DNA of 64,000 bases, from positions 8,345,671-8,409,670 of the forward strand of contig NC_087064.1 in NCBI RefSeq assembly GCF_963678635.1, written 5' to 3'. Both the position numbers and the translations under genes were made by a program. A model generated the notes under the pieces. It did no database searches, was not told the origin of the DNA, and saw nothing but the letters and a program-made list of their open reading frames with translations. How positions within the stretch are numbered: the first letter of the stretch is position 1; each line of letters starts with the position of its first letter. The stretch comes from Symsagittifera roscoffensis (lineage: Eukaryota > Xenacoelomorpha > Acoela > Convolutidae). Of the stretch, positions 1 through 12,024 are shown one piece after another.

Positions 1-880
1 GATGAAAAAAAACTATGAACACATTCTAGATTATTTCTTCATGATGGAACAAAATTATTTGTAATTATATAATTGTTGCAGTTGGACATATTCTTTGATC
101 AAACTTGAACCTGTTCTAAGGCGGACAATCTAAGATGTAGCCATGCCTAATTCTGGTCTAAATTTGGTCTGAAAGAGATCTTACGAGATGTGATTAATGT
201 ATGATGAAAATTCATATAGACTAAACGTCAAATCTGCAGCAAAAATATTTGAATTCACACGCATGATCAAAATAGAATTGTCTCAGATCTAGTTTAGCAG
301 CCGAGGAAAATCTGGCGACTTTACGCTGGCTTTATTCAGGTCTGATTTTAATTAAGTACTTCGGTCGGGTGCGTGTCTTATGGCGCCCCCTTGAGCCCAT
401 GTTGCCCTCTACATTTTGTTTGAAAATTAAGCGCAAAGAAAAAATTAACAAAAAATAAAACTGAATAGTTTTTAATGTCCTGCTTTGTTCTGTAGTTCTA
501 ATTGGTTCACGGTTTTTGTACCAAGTTTCCAACAAATGCGGAACATTTATACTTGGGGTGGTTTTTTGCTCAGCGGTCAAGTTTCAGCGGTCGAAAACTT
601 AGTTTTACCAAGAAAATTGTACTACAAAATCGCTCAAATTAAATTGATGCAATCTAATTGGTCGTAATATTTTAGTAGGCACATGCAACTTGGTTTATGC
701 ACAGGTAGGTTTTATATTAAAAGATGGGTTTTTATTACGACCATTATTTACTTAAAACACCAGTTTTATTGTTATTGTCGCTCAATGGTGTAAGCTGATA
801 GTATTTCAATGAAACTAAATGAGAGAGAAATAAACTGTCTACGCCCTAGAGCCCCTAAAAATAGAAAAAGGAAGGGACCA
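1..880. other. No recognisable gene
   Basis: AT-rich sequence with only short frames, no splice-bounded coding block and no clear repeat. Nothing beyond background composition was recognised. Confidence 0.5.
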
Positions 881-1330
881 AGTTAACATCCCGCCAAGCC
901 GTGTGGGGGGGGGGGGGTGTTAACTTGGTTCTAAGATACGAATACGATTTTTCAGCCAATCAGAATCGAACATTTTAAAAGCAGCGCTTAGCAAATTGAA
1001 TGCTAATTAAATGCTGGGGTGGAAGATCTTAACTTGATCTGTCTGGGGGAAGGGGATGTTTACTTGATCCCAAGGAGCTACTCCCAAGTTTAGTCTGTTA
1101 ATTCTAAAAAATGCAGGCAGCTATGACATTTTGACATTTCGACTTGTGCTTCTATCAGGATTCGTGAGAGACTTTATCGGACCATGTTAACATCCTCTCC
1201 CCTACAGCAGCGCTTAGCAAATTCAATTTAATTTAAGCGCTGGGGTGGAGGATCTTAACTTGGTCTATTAGGGGGGGGGGGGGGGGGGGGGGGGGGTGTT
1301 AACCTGGTCTACTTTATCTTGTTAACTTGA
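881..1330. repeat. Poly-G / TTAACTTG interspersed repeat
   Basis: Long G runs (about 13 G near 905 and over 25 G near 1271) are each followed by TGTTAAC and CTTGGTC/CTTGATC-like words. The segment with AGCAGCGCTTAGCAAATT and a GGGGTGGAAGATCTTAAC-like stretch occurs twice (about 980-1060 and 1205-1265), so this is an internally duplicated repeat. Related fragments lie at 4015-4180, 28200-28330 and 36690-36760. The long G runs may be miscounted in the assembly. Confidence 0.6.
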
Positions 1331-2150
1331 GTCTGTGAACTTGATCCACTTTATCTTCTAAGACTCATAGCGAATTTTGAGTAGTCATTAAAAAAGATCA
1401 AAACAATAATTAAAAACGGAGAAGTTTCAAGGAATCGTCTGTTATGTGCTTTTAAAAAGCACGGAAAATCAGGTGTAACTTTCAGATCTCCCTTCTCCTG
1501 TTTCTGGATGCGCCCCTCTGTTATATTGAGAGAGCGTTCGAAAAACGGTTTTAAAAAATCTTGGTTTATAACTGATAACAAGGTTTAGCTGGTGGCCGTT
1601 TTGGTTTTACATCATATTTCGATCAATTATGTTGATTAAAAAATGGAAAATCAATTAGTCAAAAAAGATAGATGCATGTCCTGCGTTTGAACCCTTCTTT
1701 CTCGCTGACAAGTGTTAATCAGAAATCGATACATTCAATCTGCCCTCCAATCTATCATAGCTGTGCCACCGAGATAGACAGGCAAAAATTATACTGAGAT
1801 TGAACCCAAGTGGGCTCAACCATTTATTCTTGAGGAAGAGTATTTTTGTCAGTTTTAGACTAGCTGAGCGAATGGAATTATCTTAAATCCGACACTAAAC
1901 CATAAGCATGTACAAAAAGCCACACGGTAACTAAAAACAGGGTAAATCAATTTGCCGAACATGATTTGATTTAAATTTCAAAAAAAAAATTGGGAGGGGG
2001 AGGGGATTGATAACTTACCAAAAAGTGTAAAAAAAACGTTTACAGTTTTTTGTTTTTGTACATGGAGCGTGTAAAAAAACTTTGACAGCCTAGGTTTTTT
2101 TAAGTTTTCAGAGAGGCAAAACAAATTAAGTTTCCAAATTTTAAAAAGTA
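1331..2150. other. No recognisable gene
   Basis: AT-rich, with homopolymer A/T tracts and one G-rich patch near 1990. No coding block or clear repeat was recognised. Confidence 0.4.
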
Positions 2151-2154
2151 TTTT

Positions 2155-2427
2155 TTAAAAGAAAACAAAACAGACTCTATAAAAAAATGACCTTTTCAAA
2201 TATGAACAGAAGTCTAAAATTGTATCGCTAGGATTGTTGGGGCATAGAATTGGTGTTAAAATGAATTCAGCTAGGTTTGTAATGAGACAGTAAATGTCAA
2301 TCATGGAGCTTATGAACTCGGTTTTGATCGATTTTGAGTTTGGCAGCACACATTCATACTTGCGGCGCTTTGGATCAAACCCTCTGAGGTTCAATTTTGC
2401 CGCTCTGATGGCTTTCTTTAAAAGCAT
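2155..2427 (-). CDS. Weak coding-like block, unidentified
   Basis: A 90-codon minus-strand frame whose first two thirds is richer in GC than its surroundings. It reads as a basic segment (KKAIRAAKLNLRGFDPKRRK) followed by a mixed hydrophobic stretch with two cysteines. No domain or family was recognised. On the minus strand a possible donor (AAAAG then GTCATT) lies near 2190, but no convincing acceptor with a pyrimidine tract was found upstream. The opposite strand is also open over much of this stretch, which weakens the case. It may be a chance frame or a relic of a mobile-element protein. Confidence 0.15.
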   Translation of the reverse strand: MLLKKAIRAAKLNLRGFDPKRRKYECVLPNSKSIKTEFISSMIDIYCLITNLAEFILTPILCPNNPSDTILDFCSYLKRSFFYRVCFVFF

Positions 2428-2529
2428 TCAGTGCTTTAAATGGGCTTTCGCGCCAACCCTATTTCTTTTTTTCAACCCATTAGCCCTTTTTCTATTTTTT
2501 CGAACAGCAACTATGCTTAAGTAGTTTTT

Positions 2530-4010
2530 CATGAAGGTTTCGATGAATCTACTCGCAGCAATAGAAGGATGAAGAATAGTGCTCAGATCAATAATCTATA
2601 CAAAATATAGGATTTGACACAGTAATATAATTGAGCAAAACATTTACTTGCAACCAAAAAAAAATATTTTAATTATAAGTAATCTAGAAAAAAAATTAGA
2701 ATTCTTTTTTTTCTCAAAAACCAAACTGTTTTTTTTTTCGAATCCTGTTTAATGGTTTTAGCTGACAAAACTGATAGCTTAAAAAATATATTCCTTGTGC
2801 ATATAGATAGCTCTACCATCAGGCAGGGCTTTTAAAGATAATCCCAGTTGGCTTATTTGTCATTAGACAAGCGGAAGATATATAGTCTCAAAATATCGAT
2901 GGAAACCAGACTTAATTTCATGGGTTGCGTAAAATCAGGCTTCTGTTCATCCTCTGAGAAACCCTGCGATTTGCCCACTCAAGGAAACGCAGAATTACTT
3001 GACGACTATTAACCTCCAGCGTTTTTATGATTTCTAAACAGGCCGAAAATACTGGAACAGTTATATAAGTGACGGGTTGTAATTTCATAGATCGTCATCG
3101 CTGAATCATTTGATAGTTCAGTCTTATGAAAATTTTTAGCAAATTTGGTGTAACTTGGTAATTAAAATTTTCAGCGATAAATTAGTGGTATTTCAGCAAT
3201 GAATTAGCGTTAGGACGTACAATCTTTGCTCACAAACACTTCAAATTAGCAGTAAAATAATAGTTTTTATTTCTACCTTTCCAATGATATGTTGTGATGG
3301 TGTTTGACCAGAACAAAAGTATACGAGAAACTGAAATAGGGGTGCATGTAGCGATAACGTCCCCCCCCCCCACCCAAATTATCAAAATTTGATCAAAAAA
3401 GGCAACAAATAATTGAACTAGCAACATTTAATAATCAAAACGTTTACTTTTCGTTACAATTGCGAGAGAAAGTGTCTTTTAATCGGTTCTCGACTTTTTT
3501 TCTGCAAAAAATAAAAACGATTCTTAAATATTTTACTTGCTCTCCTTGCATGCTTTTTGATAAAACTTTAACAAATTTTAGGTTATTTCTCATTTGTTCA
3601 AGAGGCTAGAAAAAACGTGATCGCCTTTAGACCCTAACTTCTGGGGCTGGAGTCCCGGTAGGATCTTCTTTTTTTTCGGAATGTATGAATTTGAAATGGT
3701 TTTCTGGGAAAAAAATGAATTGTTGGAGTTTCGTTTGCCTGCTCAAATTTTGTCGGCTTAGCTGCCAAATTGCAGGTTTTGTTTAAGCTGCAATCAAATT
3801 TTGTTATAGTTGCACGCAATGCTCATTGTAGTTTCAGGGGGGACTTAGAGTGTTTTTACAAAATTAATTTTTTGTTCGGCTCAAAAACGATCGGCTTTGT
3901 TTCCGCTTAGCCAGTTTTTCACCGTTGCTAATTTATTTCAAAATATTTCTAGTGGCATCTTTGCGTATAATGAACTTTGGATCTGGTTAAGAATCTCCAA
4001 CCCTTTAAAG
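2530..4010. other. No recognisable gene
   Basis: AT-rich non-coding sequence with a poly-C run near 3360. No coding block, RNA gene or clear repeat was recognised. Confidence 0.4.
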
Positions 4011-4014
4011 AAAG

Positions 4015-4180
4015 AGGGAAAATGTTAAGTAGATCAAAATGGTCGATTTTTTGACCTGTCAGAATGCAACAAAATTTGAGTTCTCCATGCAAAGCGCTAA
4101 AGCTAATTTACTGCTTTTATTTATAGGGGTGGAGATTTTAACGATGGTACCATAGGGGGGGGGGGATTGTTAAGTAGATC
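4015..4180. repeat. Poly-G / TTAAC interspersed repeat fragment
   Basis: Contains TGTTAAGTAGATC words, an AAAGCGCTAAAGCTAATTT-like segment, GGGGTGGAGATTTTAAC and a G run near 4156, in the same order as the repeat at 881-1330. It is a diverged fragment of that family. Confidence 0.5.
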
Positions 4181-4675
4181 CTGAATTTTTATCGAGACAC
4201 ACGAAAATATTGGTTGAACTAGTTTTGATTCATATTTTATACTTTTTTTTACTTTGCGTCGGCTCATTTTAATAATCAAATAACAATCATTTTGCGAATT
4301 ATTCGCCAATTCAGTGCTATAATACACAAAATCAGCGCTGAGTTAGTTATTCTCAGCGTGGTTTCTTTTTTTTTACATGACTGATTTGTCTAGTGCTTAG
4401 AGCGATGAATCGGTATTCATCAGCGTGTTGACACCAATCAAAATCTGATTGGTCGATGTCAAATTATGCGTTTGCATTGATTCACTGTTGAATTTTGCTG
4501 TGAGTTTAACGCGAGGAAAAAGTAATATTTTCGGCTTGCTTATGTCTTTTTCAGATGTTTATCATCATGATTGCTGGTTAATCAGATCAAATTTTAAGAC
4601 TCTTATAAATTTTTTGTGAAAATAATTAGGAGACAGAAAATATACATTTAACATTCCTAATATCAATCAAACATT

Positions 4676-5575
4676 CCCGCACTGATAAGAATTGGAATGC
4701 AATCAGTTTTATACAGATAATGAAGCTGAGAGATAAAAAAACTCTATTTGAATCGATTTGAAATTGGTTTAATTTGATACAAAAATGAAACTTAAAATCG
4801 AATTCAAACCGTTCTAAATCAATTTAAATTTTTTTTGTCATTTTTTTCTGTTTCCATTTTTACAAATGTTAGTAACAATTGAATCAGCTTTACTTTTTTT
4901 TTACTTTTTTTAACAACTTTTTCGTATACTCGTTTTATCCAGAAAATATACCGATTGTGTTCGGAATTTCTAGACTATGAAACAATAGAGAAACATTGGA
5001 AAAAAATTTTTAATTAATGCTTTTTAATTGACATTTCTTTTGATGTTAGGACTAAAAATTAAATATGAGGATAACTTGAACAAAAAAAATTGCATTATGA
5101 AAGAATTTTTCTAATTTGAGTTTTTAATAAAATGTTATTTGCTGAACAAAATTGAGCCTAGTGCTTTTATAATGAAAATGACATTTGATATTTACTTCTC
5201 ATTTCAACGGGAACCCTTAGTTTTGCACAATTTTTAAAGCGATTCCCTTAAATGCAATTTTTTTTGTTAAAAATTTTCCTTGAGTGACTTTTGCTTGCTG
5301 TAGCTCTCAGTGAGTGGTTTTTGAGTAGGAAACTTTGCTCAAGCTTCGAAACAAAATGAATAGTTAAGTTACATTAGTTTTGTTGAGATTTTGATGATTT
5401 TCATTACCTTGCGAAAAATTATTTAAAATCATTGTTTACGCAATAAAATCCATTTAATCCATTCCAAATCGTTTTACGTGTCTAAACGGGCTATCGTGGA
5501 TTGATATTTATACAGTATTTTATATGTATTAAAATCGATTTAAACCGATTTCAATCTCAAGTTTGTCAGTGCGGG
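4676..5575. mobile_element. 900-bp terminal-inverted-repeat element, non-autonomous
   Basis: The left end reads CCCGCACTGATAA and the right end, on the opposite strand, reads CCCGCACTGACAA, giving exact inverted termini of about 10 bp with similar sequence just inside. Subterminal AATCGATTTGAAATTGG-like and AATCGGTTTAAATCGATT-like words also recur in inverted orientation near the two ends. There is no transposase frame inside. No long target-site duplication is obvious; flanking T residues leave a TT duplication possible. The superfamily is not assigned. Confidence 0.5.
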
Positions 5576-5720
5576 TTGGCCAAGTGAACATACTATAGAC
5601 AGATCTAGGTTTTTTAAGGGGCCTTTAAAAATAGATTTCTGTTATCTACTTCTCAAGTCGACTAAATGTTTATTGACCATACACTTTAAAAGACCATACA
5701 CTGTAAGTCATACAGGTAAA

Positions 5721-5850
5721 CAGGGGCGGATCTAGGATTTTCTCGAGGGGGCTGGGGGTTTTCTAAAAAAAATTTCGAAAATTTTGCTGGCCTTTTTTTT
5801 GTCAAGTGTTTCGCCAATGTTTTGCCAAGTGTGGTCTTTGTCAAGCAATA
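5721..5850 (+). mobile_element. hAT-type MITE, 5' end only
   Basis: Begins CAGGGGCGGATCTAGGATTT and continues TCTCGAGGGGG, the same left terminus as the complete copy at 22794. The 3' terminus was not found, so this looks like a truncated copy. Confidence 0.6.
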
Positions 5851-6600
5851 ATTTTGATTTATTAGATCCTCCCCTGGTAGATGGACAGTTAAATGTCACA
5901 GAAATACCGTCCTCTCCTTCTCACGTTTTGCTTATATTGCCTGTATTTGATTTATTAAAAGCAAATATCAACTGCAATCAAGACATTAAAACTGCAACAA
6001 TTTCCAATGTTTTCTCTATTAAGTGCAAAAACTAGAAATTGGAATGGTAATTTTTATTGTATTTATTCAAGTTCCGTAACAAATGATAACACCTGCGAAT
6101 TAATAAAAAAAATGAAAAATGTTGGCGTCTTTTGAAGGTGACTTTTCTTAATAACAGGCGGCGCCAGCCTCGAAAAGATATAAGAACATAACTGCCCTCA
6201 GTAATAAATAAGGCTTCAGATTTTAAATAACAGATATGAAACATCATTAAGTTCTCGACTTACTAAATTTGACTTTCAGAGTTCAAATTTGTGTATTATG
6301 GGCATGCATATTCTATACCAAACTGACTGCAAGGGAGTTCAGCATGTTCTGAAGAAATTTTCAGTTTTTAGCTTATATAGTCGCTTTTGGAACATTTTTT
6401 TTATCTGTTTCAACTTTATAAGCCTGTTAATACGTTTCTTAATTTCTAAGTACCCGGGTTAACCAAAGTTACACATCTTTTTTTCAATGGCCTGTTGTGG
6501 CCACACCAGGCCAAATTGTGGCCTGTTTTTTAAAAAAAAACAGATTTGAGGTTATCTCATTATTTTACAGCAAGAAAATGATAATTCTGGTTTAACACAA
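5851..6600. other. No recognisable gene; small GGCC palindrome
   Basis: No coding block was recognised. Around 6487-6526 GGCCTGTTGTGGCC and CACACCAGGCC form a short imperfect palindrome, followed by another GTGGCCTG. The word TACCCGGGTTAACC at 6451 resembles the terminus of the 4.37-kb element but has no partner nearby. Confidence 0.35.
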
Positions 6601-7995
6601 AACACTTATTTCTTAAAATGTTTTAAATTTCTGTGAAAATATTAAAGCTACCACATTATAGACAAAAATTTAATATTTTGCCTGCAACATTTTTCTTTAA
6701 ATTTATGGTTTAGCATAGAGATGGTTTTTTAAAATGATTGTTTTTCTGCAGAATTTTAGAAAATTTAGTTGTAGTCACGTCGCACAAAAATTTTTTTGAA
6801 TAGTTTTCTATTGGGTTTAATTTCATTAAGTAAAGTTTCAATGTTCTGGAAATGTATCCAAAGTATTTTTAATTCCGACAATTTTAAATTGTGAACAGAA
6901 ACTATGGCGTGAGTCGGTTTTTTATTTTTTTTTAGCCAAAAATGATGAAGTCGAAAAGAGTCAAATTAAAGCTCTATCGGTCATGAATCGAATTTTAATT
7001 CTACTACCAGTCGATTGTTCTTATTACTATGATTATATTCTACAAATTTAAACAACGCTGTAAGTATTTCTCATTTTTGGAGTTGTTTAATCTATTTAAT
7101 TAGCTCTTTTCCACAATTTTTTATTACAAGAAAAAACATGAAGAAGAAATAGTTTCAAATAAAAAATCTGTGAAAAAATTTTTCAACAATTAATTAGCAA
7201 TTTGAAAAATTGTCTTGAAATTTGTTTTGATTCAAATAATTTTCTGTGGTCAGAATTATCTGTGCTATTTTTACGGCAACCGGTTGCCCTTGTTGTTTCG
7301 ATCACACGCAAAATTAAGTACCACAAGTAATCATCGGACTGTGCTGAGTGATATTTCATATTAAAGCCCTTTCAGTTGTGATTGAAACCACATTTGAAAT
7401 TTTTTTCTAGTGTCGAGAAAAACCGGTTTGAAACTTTGATTTTTTGCCTTAATTCGGGCAAATAATACAAGGGAGCAGGCTTACAACAGCTGAAATCTGC
7501 AATTCTGTCTAATTCAAGACCTTAAAACCTAATTCAAAGCAAGCAAAACTAGTTTTTGGAAATTTTTAGCTTTGTTTCAAATTTTTTAAAAATTTATTCT
7601 AATAATTTTTCAAGAAAATCTTTGTTCAATTTGCCTATACTGTCTAACAATCCTAAACTAAACTTAAACGTCAGATCTTTTTATCACACCAAGTAGAAAA
7701 ACCGCCAATTTGGAAAAAAAACTGTCTAAATCGTAGTTTTCTAAACTATGGTCGAAACACTCTGTGCTACTTGCTTTTGTATAGAACTGAATGGAAAGGT
7801 GCTTTTTTGAATGGTGATCAACCCTTTGTAAAAAATCATTGTTCTGAAAAGAGAAAAAGTGACAATTTTTTCTGCTCTTCGTAGTACTGTTTTTCAGACA
7901 ATTACCAATTGTTAAATAGCAGTTGATGCAAAAGCAGTTAATGGTCCGCTTGTGATATTTTGTGAAGCCTAAGTAAAATTTTGGAGAATCAGCTG
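6600..7995 (+). repeat. Diverged long repeat, copy 1
   Basis: Matches 8990-9890 in several collinear blocks: TATAGACAAA(A/G)A near 6658 and 9000, ATGG(C/A)GTGAGTC near 6904 and 9309, TTTCTCATTTTTGGAGTT near 7066 and 9577, and GTGAATCCTACGTAAAA-like sequence near 7960 and 9834. The blocks are strongly diverged, with indels and no shared open frame, so this is an old repeat pair. A Helentron-like fragment at about 7289-7482 interrupts this copy. Confidence 0.5.
7289..7482 (+). mobile_element. Short repeat of the CCGGTT class (related ends to the main family)
   Basis: Carries TTGTTGTTTCGATC near its left end, then ATCATCGGACTG, TGAGTGATAT and CAGTTGTGAT, then GAGAAAAACCGGTTTGAA, and ends near GGGAGCAGGCTTA. 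The same order of words occurs at 43027-43259, 41412-41670 and 29230-29420. No protein is encoded. It probably represents a second, older non-autonomous family with termini like those of the 530-bp family. Confidence 0.45.
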
Positions 7996-8985
7996 AAAAA
8001 GTCATTTTCGGTTCACCTCCATTAATTAAAGACTTTTCCCCAAAATGTAAAGGTTAGAAAGACGACCTCACTGAATTTTTCCCCTAAAAGTAAAGGTTGG
8101 AAAAATGATCTCGCTGAAACGACCGCTTTTTGGGTATTGTTCCCAAATCATGTAAAGCTGATGGTAAAAGGTAAACTACAAACTTTATTGGTCGAACAAT
8201 ACACGGAGGAAACACTTAAAATGGGCATCGTTTCCGCTCCGGCGCTATAATATAGTTGCACATCGTTCCATTATTGCGCCCCTAATTGTAATTCAGTATA
8301 AATACCTCTCAGTCAGTTATAAATAATTTTTTCAATCCGTTTTAGGCGTTTAAATATCCTCTTTTGTCATTTGAATGGGCACAAGTTTGAAAAAAAGACC
8401 TTAAATTGGATTAGGTTTAGTGCAATTTTGCACCTCTTTTGATATCTAGTACTTCTGATCACGCATGAATCATCACTCTCATTTAGATATATTTTGTAGT
8501 GATGAACTACAAGTTGAACAAAAACTATGCTCATAATTATGTAGACAATAATTTGACCAGAAATATGAGTCGAAACATTCAGATTCACCACGAATTATCT
8601 GGTATAAAGACGTGGGAAGCAAGGTCTTTCTCGGGCTTTTCGCGGTTGAAGTTTATGCCAATAAACTTTTATGGAAAAAACTGAGTGGCACCAAATCTTA
8701 AACATTGATTTTTTTTTAAATGTTTGTATAATGACACAAAATACAAAATTTTATTCCAAAAAGAAAACCCATAGGTTCACAAAAAAGGGGTTTAAGAAAG
8801 TTCGCAGATACACTGATTTTGAACACTTATCCGAGCAAAGGTGTTCAATTACCAAAGAAAATTTATCAATTCAAGTATTTTTTTTTTGAAAATTTTAGTG
8901 GTTGAAATTTTGACATTTTTAAACATCTCTTACCACATAAAAACAAGAAATGATAATTTAATATGTTTAGTATTTTGTGTAAACT
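7996..8985. other. No recognisable gene
   Basis: Contains several short AT-rich open frames on both strands without domains, splice context or GC rise; they look like chance frames. No RNA gene or clear repeat was recognised apart from short similar words around 8040 and 8085 (CCCCTAAAAGTAAAGGTT-like). Confidence 0.4.
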
Positions 8986-8989
8986 TAAA

Positions 8990-9890
8990 GGGATCAAGTT
9001 ATAGACAAAGACTTACTATTTTGCTTGTAACATTTTTTCGAAATTATTGTTTTAGCTTAGAAAAAAGTTTTTACTAAAAAAGACTTGATTCGTTTCTGCA
9101 TTTGGAGTATTTACTTATAATATTTTTGGTCTTTATTTGTAGTTGACGTCATTACTTGTAGTCATGAAGCTCGTACAGTTTGCATAGTTTCATATTGTGT
9201 ATAGTTTCAGTTTTAATAGTGTATAGTTTCATCAATTATAGTTTCTATATTCTGGAATTAAATCAAAAAAATTTTTGTGTCGAACACTCTTAAAAAGTAA
9301 AAGAGAAATATGGAGTGAGTCTAATTTTTATTTTTTAATGCCAAAACTGACTACGTCAAAGAATACTCGTAAAAAGGTCAAACGTAACCCTTATAGATCA
9401 TGATTCCGATTCCCAAAAAAATTTAAAAAAGTCAATGTGTTAAGAAAACACGGTGTGAATTTTTACTGTTTCCGTAACAAAGTAGTCAATTTTTCCTGAG
9501 AGGCTGACCCCTTCAATTTTTTTCTGATACAAGTTGACATTATTTTTTTCAAAACTTTTCACAATGCTATTCATGTTTCTCATTTTTGGAGTTTTTAACC
9601 TAATTTTGTCACCCTTTTCTAAGAGTATTAGAAAACAGAAGAAGAAAAAAGAAGAAAACAAACTGAAAAAAAATATGCTAAAAAATGGATTTCAACTCTG
9701 GTAAAAAAAATGTTACAACTGTTGAAAAAAATTACAAACTTTTTTGCTCTGCGCAGTACTCTCCTCCAGATAACTATCAGTTTTTATACAGCGTTTGATC
9801 ACAAAAAATATTATTGGCTTGTTTTAAATATTTGTGAATCCTACGTAAAAATTTGGGGCAAAACAACTGAAAAATATGTCTTCTAATACT
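8990..9890 (+). repeat. Diverged long repeat, copy 2
   Basis: Second copy of the repeat at 6600-7995, lacking the inserted short element of that copy. Similarity is block-wise and there is no conserved coding frame. Its identity (relic transposon or old segmental duplication) is unknown. Confidence 0.5.
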
Positions 9891-10029
9891 TCTGATTCAG
9901 CCTGCTTCACTCAAACTGCGATGATTGTTTGTGACGAAACAGAAGTTGACTATAATCTATGCTCAAAAAATGAAGAAACATAATAAGCCACAAATACTAG
10001 TCACAACTTTCAGTTTTACTTCTATTTAT

Positions 10030-10310
10030 TTTTCTATAGGAAGGGCCTCAATGCGCTCATTTTAAGTGCTTTTGGTCCCAGAGGTTTCACAAAAAATTGA
10101 ACTACGTGGAGCCCAACTAGAAGCCCAATTGTTAGAAGATGTGGCTTCTCATCCTTTTCCATCGCTAATTGGAGACAAACAATTTAGCCCCTTCATCCCA
10201 ACACACTGTGCTACCTTCTTTTCTACCAATCCCCAGAAACACTCGTTTTTTTTCCGAACTCATAATGAGGAGGGCAACAATCAGTTCCCCTGTGCTGACA
10301 ATTGAGTAAA
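10030..10310 (+). repeat. Unidentified repeat, copy 1
   Basis: Starting at GGCCTCAATGCGCTCATTTT this segment is strongly similar to 11465-11735. One frame (10066-10305) reads through a segment with ELRGAQLEAQLLEDVASHPF that is nearly the same in copy 2. After the shared cysteine, a one-base length difference puts the two copies into different frames, so neither is likely to be an intact gene. The minus strand is also partly open. It may be the coding relic of a mobile element; no family was recognised. Confidence 0.45.
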
Positions 10311-10321
10311 TCCAACTCCTT

Positions 10322-10500
10322 GTGTCTGAAAATTTGGCTCACTCAGTGCTTTTTTTTTTAATTCTTAAGCTCATTCAGCAACATTCAAAGCTGTATTGTA
10401 TAATTGGGCCGATTTCGCTAAAATTGAGGGTGATACAGCTTTTTTGCGGAAATCAGGCTCATTCAGCTCAATTTCTCAGAAACGCTCATTCAGCTAAGTT
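10322..10500 (+). repeat. Cluster of GCTCATTCAGC words
   Basis: GCTCACTCAG, GCTCATTCAGCA, GCTCATTCAGCTC and GCTCATTCAGCTAAG occur at about 10337, 10370, 10449 and 10485. One weaker copy (GCTCACTTAGC) follows the related repeat at about 11758. It is a short irregular direct-repeat cluster of unknown role. Confidence 0.4.
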
Positions 10501-10519
10501 TCCTCCAAGGGAAAAAAAT

Positions 10520-11425
10520 TAAATGAGGACCAATTCGGACCCGGGTTGAAACATTTTGCAATGCTTTATTAAACAAATTATTTTTATTGTTGAGTTTTTG
10601 AGCACTGCTGAAATTGTGAAGCTTCCCTACTGAATCAAACTTTAAACCGCTGCCAAAATTATTGAATGGCCCCCTTGGTTTTATTTTTTGAGAACTGCTG
10701 AAAATGTAGAATGGTGCTGGGCTTTTTAGCAGACCGGTTGTTTAAAAAACCGATTGTTTTGCAGACTCAAAACAAGTATCAAGTCACAATGTTAACTTCA
10801 AGCGCAGCATTGTCAAGAAGCAACCGCTTACTACACTGCGCCTAAACTCGGCACGTTGGTTCTTTTGTCAATGAGTCAGTGTTTGCAGCTAATTTTTTTG
10901 TTCCGCTTTTCAGAAAGGTGGACAAAATGTGAGCTAATCGTTTTACCAGGTTAGCACAATAACATACTAAGTCGTTGTTACGTCTGTCGAACAATTATGT
11001 ATCAGTAAAATTAGATTGGTCTGCCAAAAGACTCATTTCTAATGTTTTTTCTGCGAAAATTTTGGCTGCTAAAAAATTGGTCCCCTTGTAGAATAACATT
11101 TTAATTCGAACCTTGCTTATATTGTAGACCTACTTTAATTGCCCCTACTTTAATTAATTTCGATTTGAGATTGGTAAAAACCCGAATACTTATAATTTTA
11201 TGCACTTTACAAGCAATTTTAACTTAAGGCGATTCATCCTTTAAAAAAAGCATGAGAGAAAAACAGTCATTTAGCATAAATTATATCCAAAACAAGGGTT
11301 GGTTCAAAAATGCACTAAGGTATGAACTTCTTGATTTTTAATTTCAGAATGTTTCTTGGTTTGACTGGCGTACATGATGCAGAACAATAGTTGCGAACCA
11401 CAAATTTGTAATAAAAATCCAACAA
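10520..11425. other. No recognisable gene
   Basis: No coding block, RNA gene or clear repeat was recognised between the two copies of the repeat at 10030 and 11430. Confidence 0.4.
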
Positions 11426-11427
11426 TC

Positions 11428-11760
11428 AATGACGGATCTATGATTTTCATTTTTTTTCTAGGGGGGGCCTCAATGCGCTCATTTTAAGTGCGATTGGTCC
11501 CAGAGGTTTCCCGAAAAATTGAACTACGTGGATCCCAAGTAGAAGCCCAATTGTTAGAAGATGTGGCTTCTCATCCTTTTCCATGGCCAATTGGAGACCA
11601 ACAATTTGGCCCCTTCGTCCCCAATCACTGTGCTACCTGTTTTCTACCAATCCCTCGAAAAAGTCGTTTTTTTTTCAAACCCATAATAAGCAGGGAAACA
11701 ATCAGCTCCGCTGTGCTGACAATTGAGTAAATCCAACTCCTTGTGTCTACAAATGTGGCT
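11428..11760 (+). repeat. Unidentified repeat, copy 2
   Basis: The left part reads AATGACGGATCTATGATTTT, which resembles the hAT-type MITE terminus elsewhere in the window (GGGGCGGATCTAGGATTTT). It is followed by a G run and then the body shared with 10030-10310. The open frame 11488-11730 diverges from copy 1 after the shared cysteine because of a one-base difference. This suggests a decayed hAT-related element, but that link rests only on the terminal resemblance. Confidence 0.45.
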
Positions 11761-12024
11761 CACTTAGCTGTTTTTTTTTCTAATGGGGGGGGGGGTAGGG
11801 TAGCGGTTTTGAAAATAAGTTTTAAATTTTGGACTTTTTGTTTTTAGGTCCGACAAAATTGATTTTCTGAGCTCTCACAAAACAGTATAAAGTTACCCCA
11901 TTTTGACTGAATTTTTCTGCGCCGCTAGTTAAGTTAGTACATATTGACGACAAGGCGACTGTCTGTCTCCATGAAATACTAAAAAAATCGATAATAAAGC
12001 TGAAATTTTTACCGATCATTTCAT

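Noticed and set aside
6451..6464. TACCCGGGTTAACC as a second copy of the 4.37-kb element's terminus
   Set aside because: No subterminal CTTATCATA words and no partner terminus nearby; probably chance.
7664..8005. 113-codon minus-strand frame
   Set aside because: It lies within the diverged repeat at 6600-7995, and the second copy does not keep the frame.
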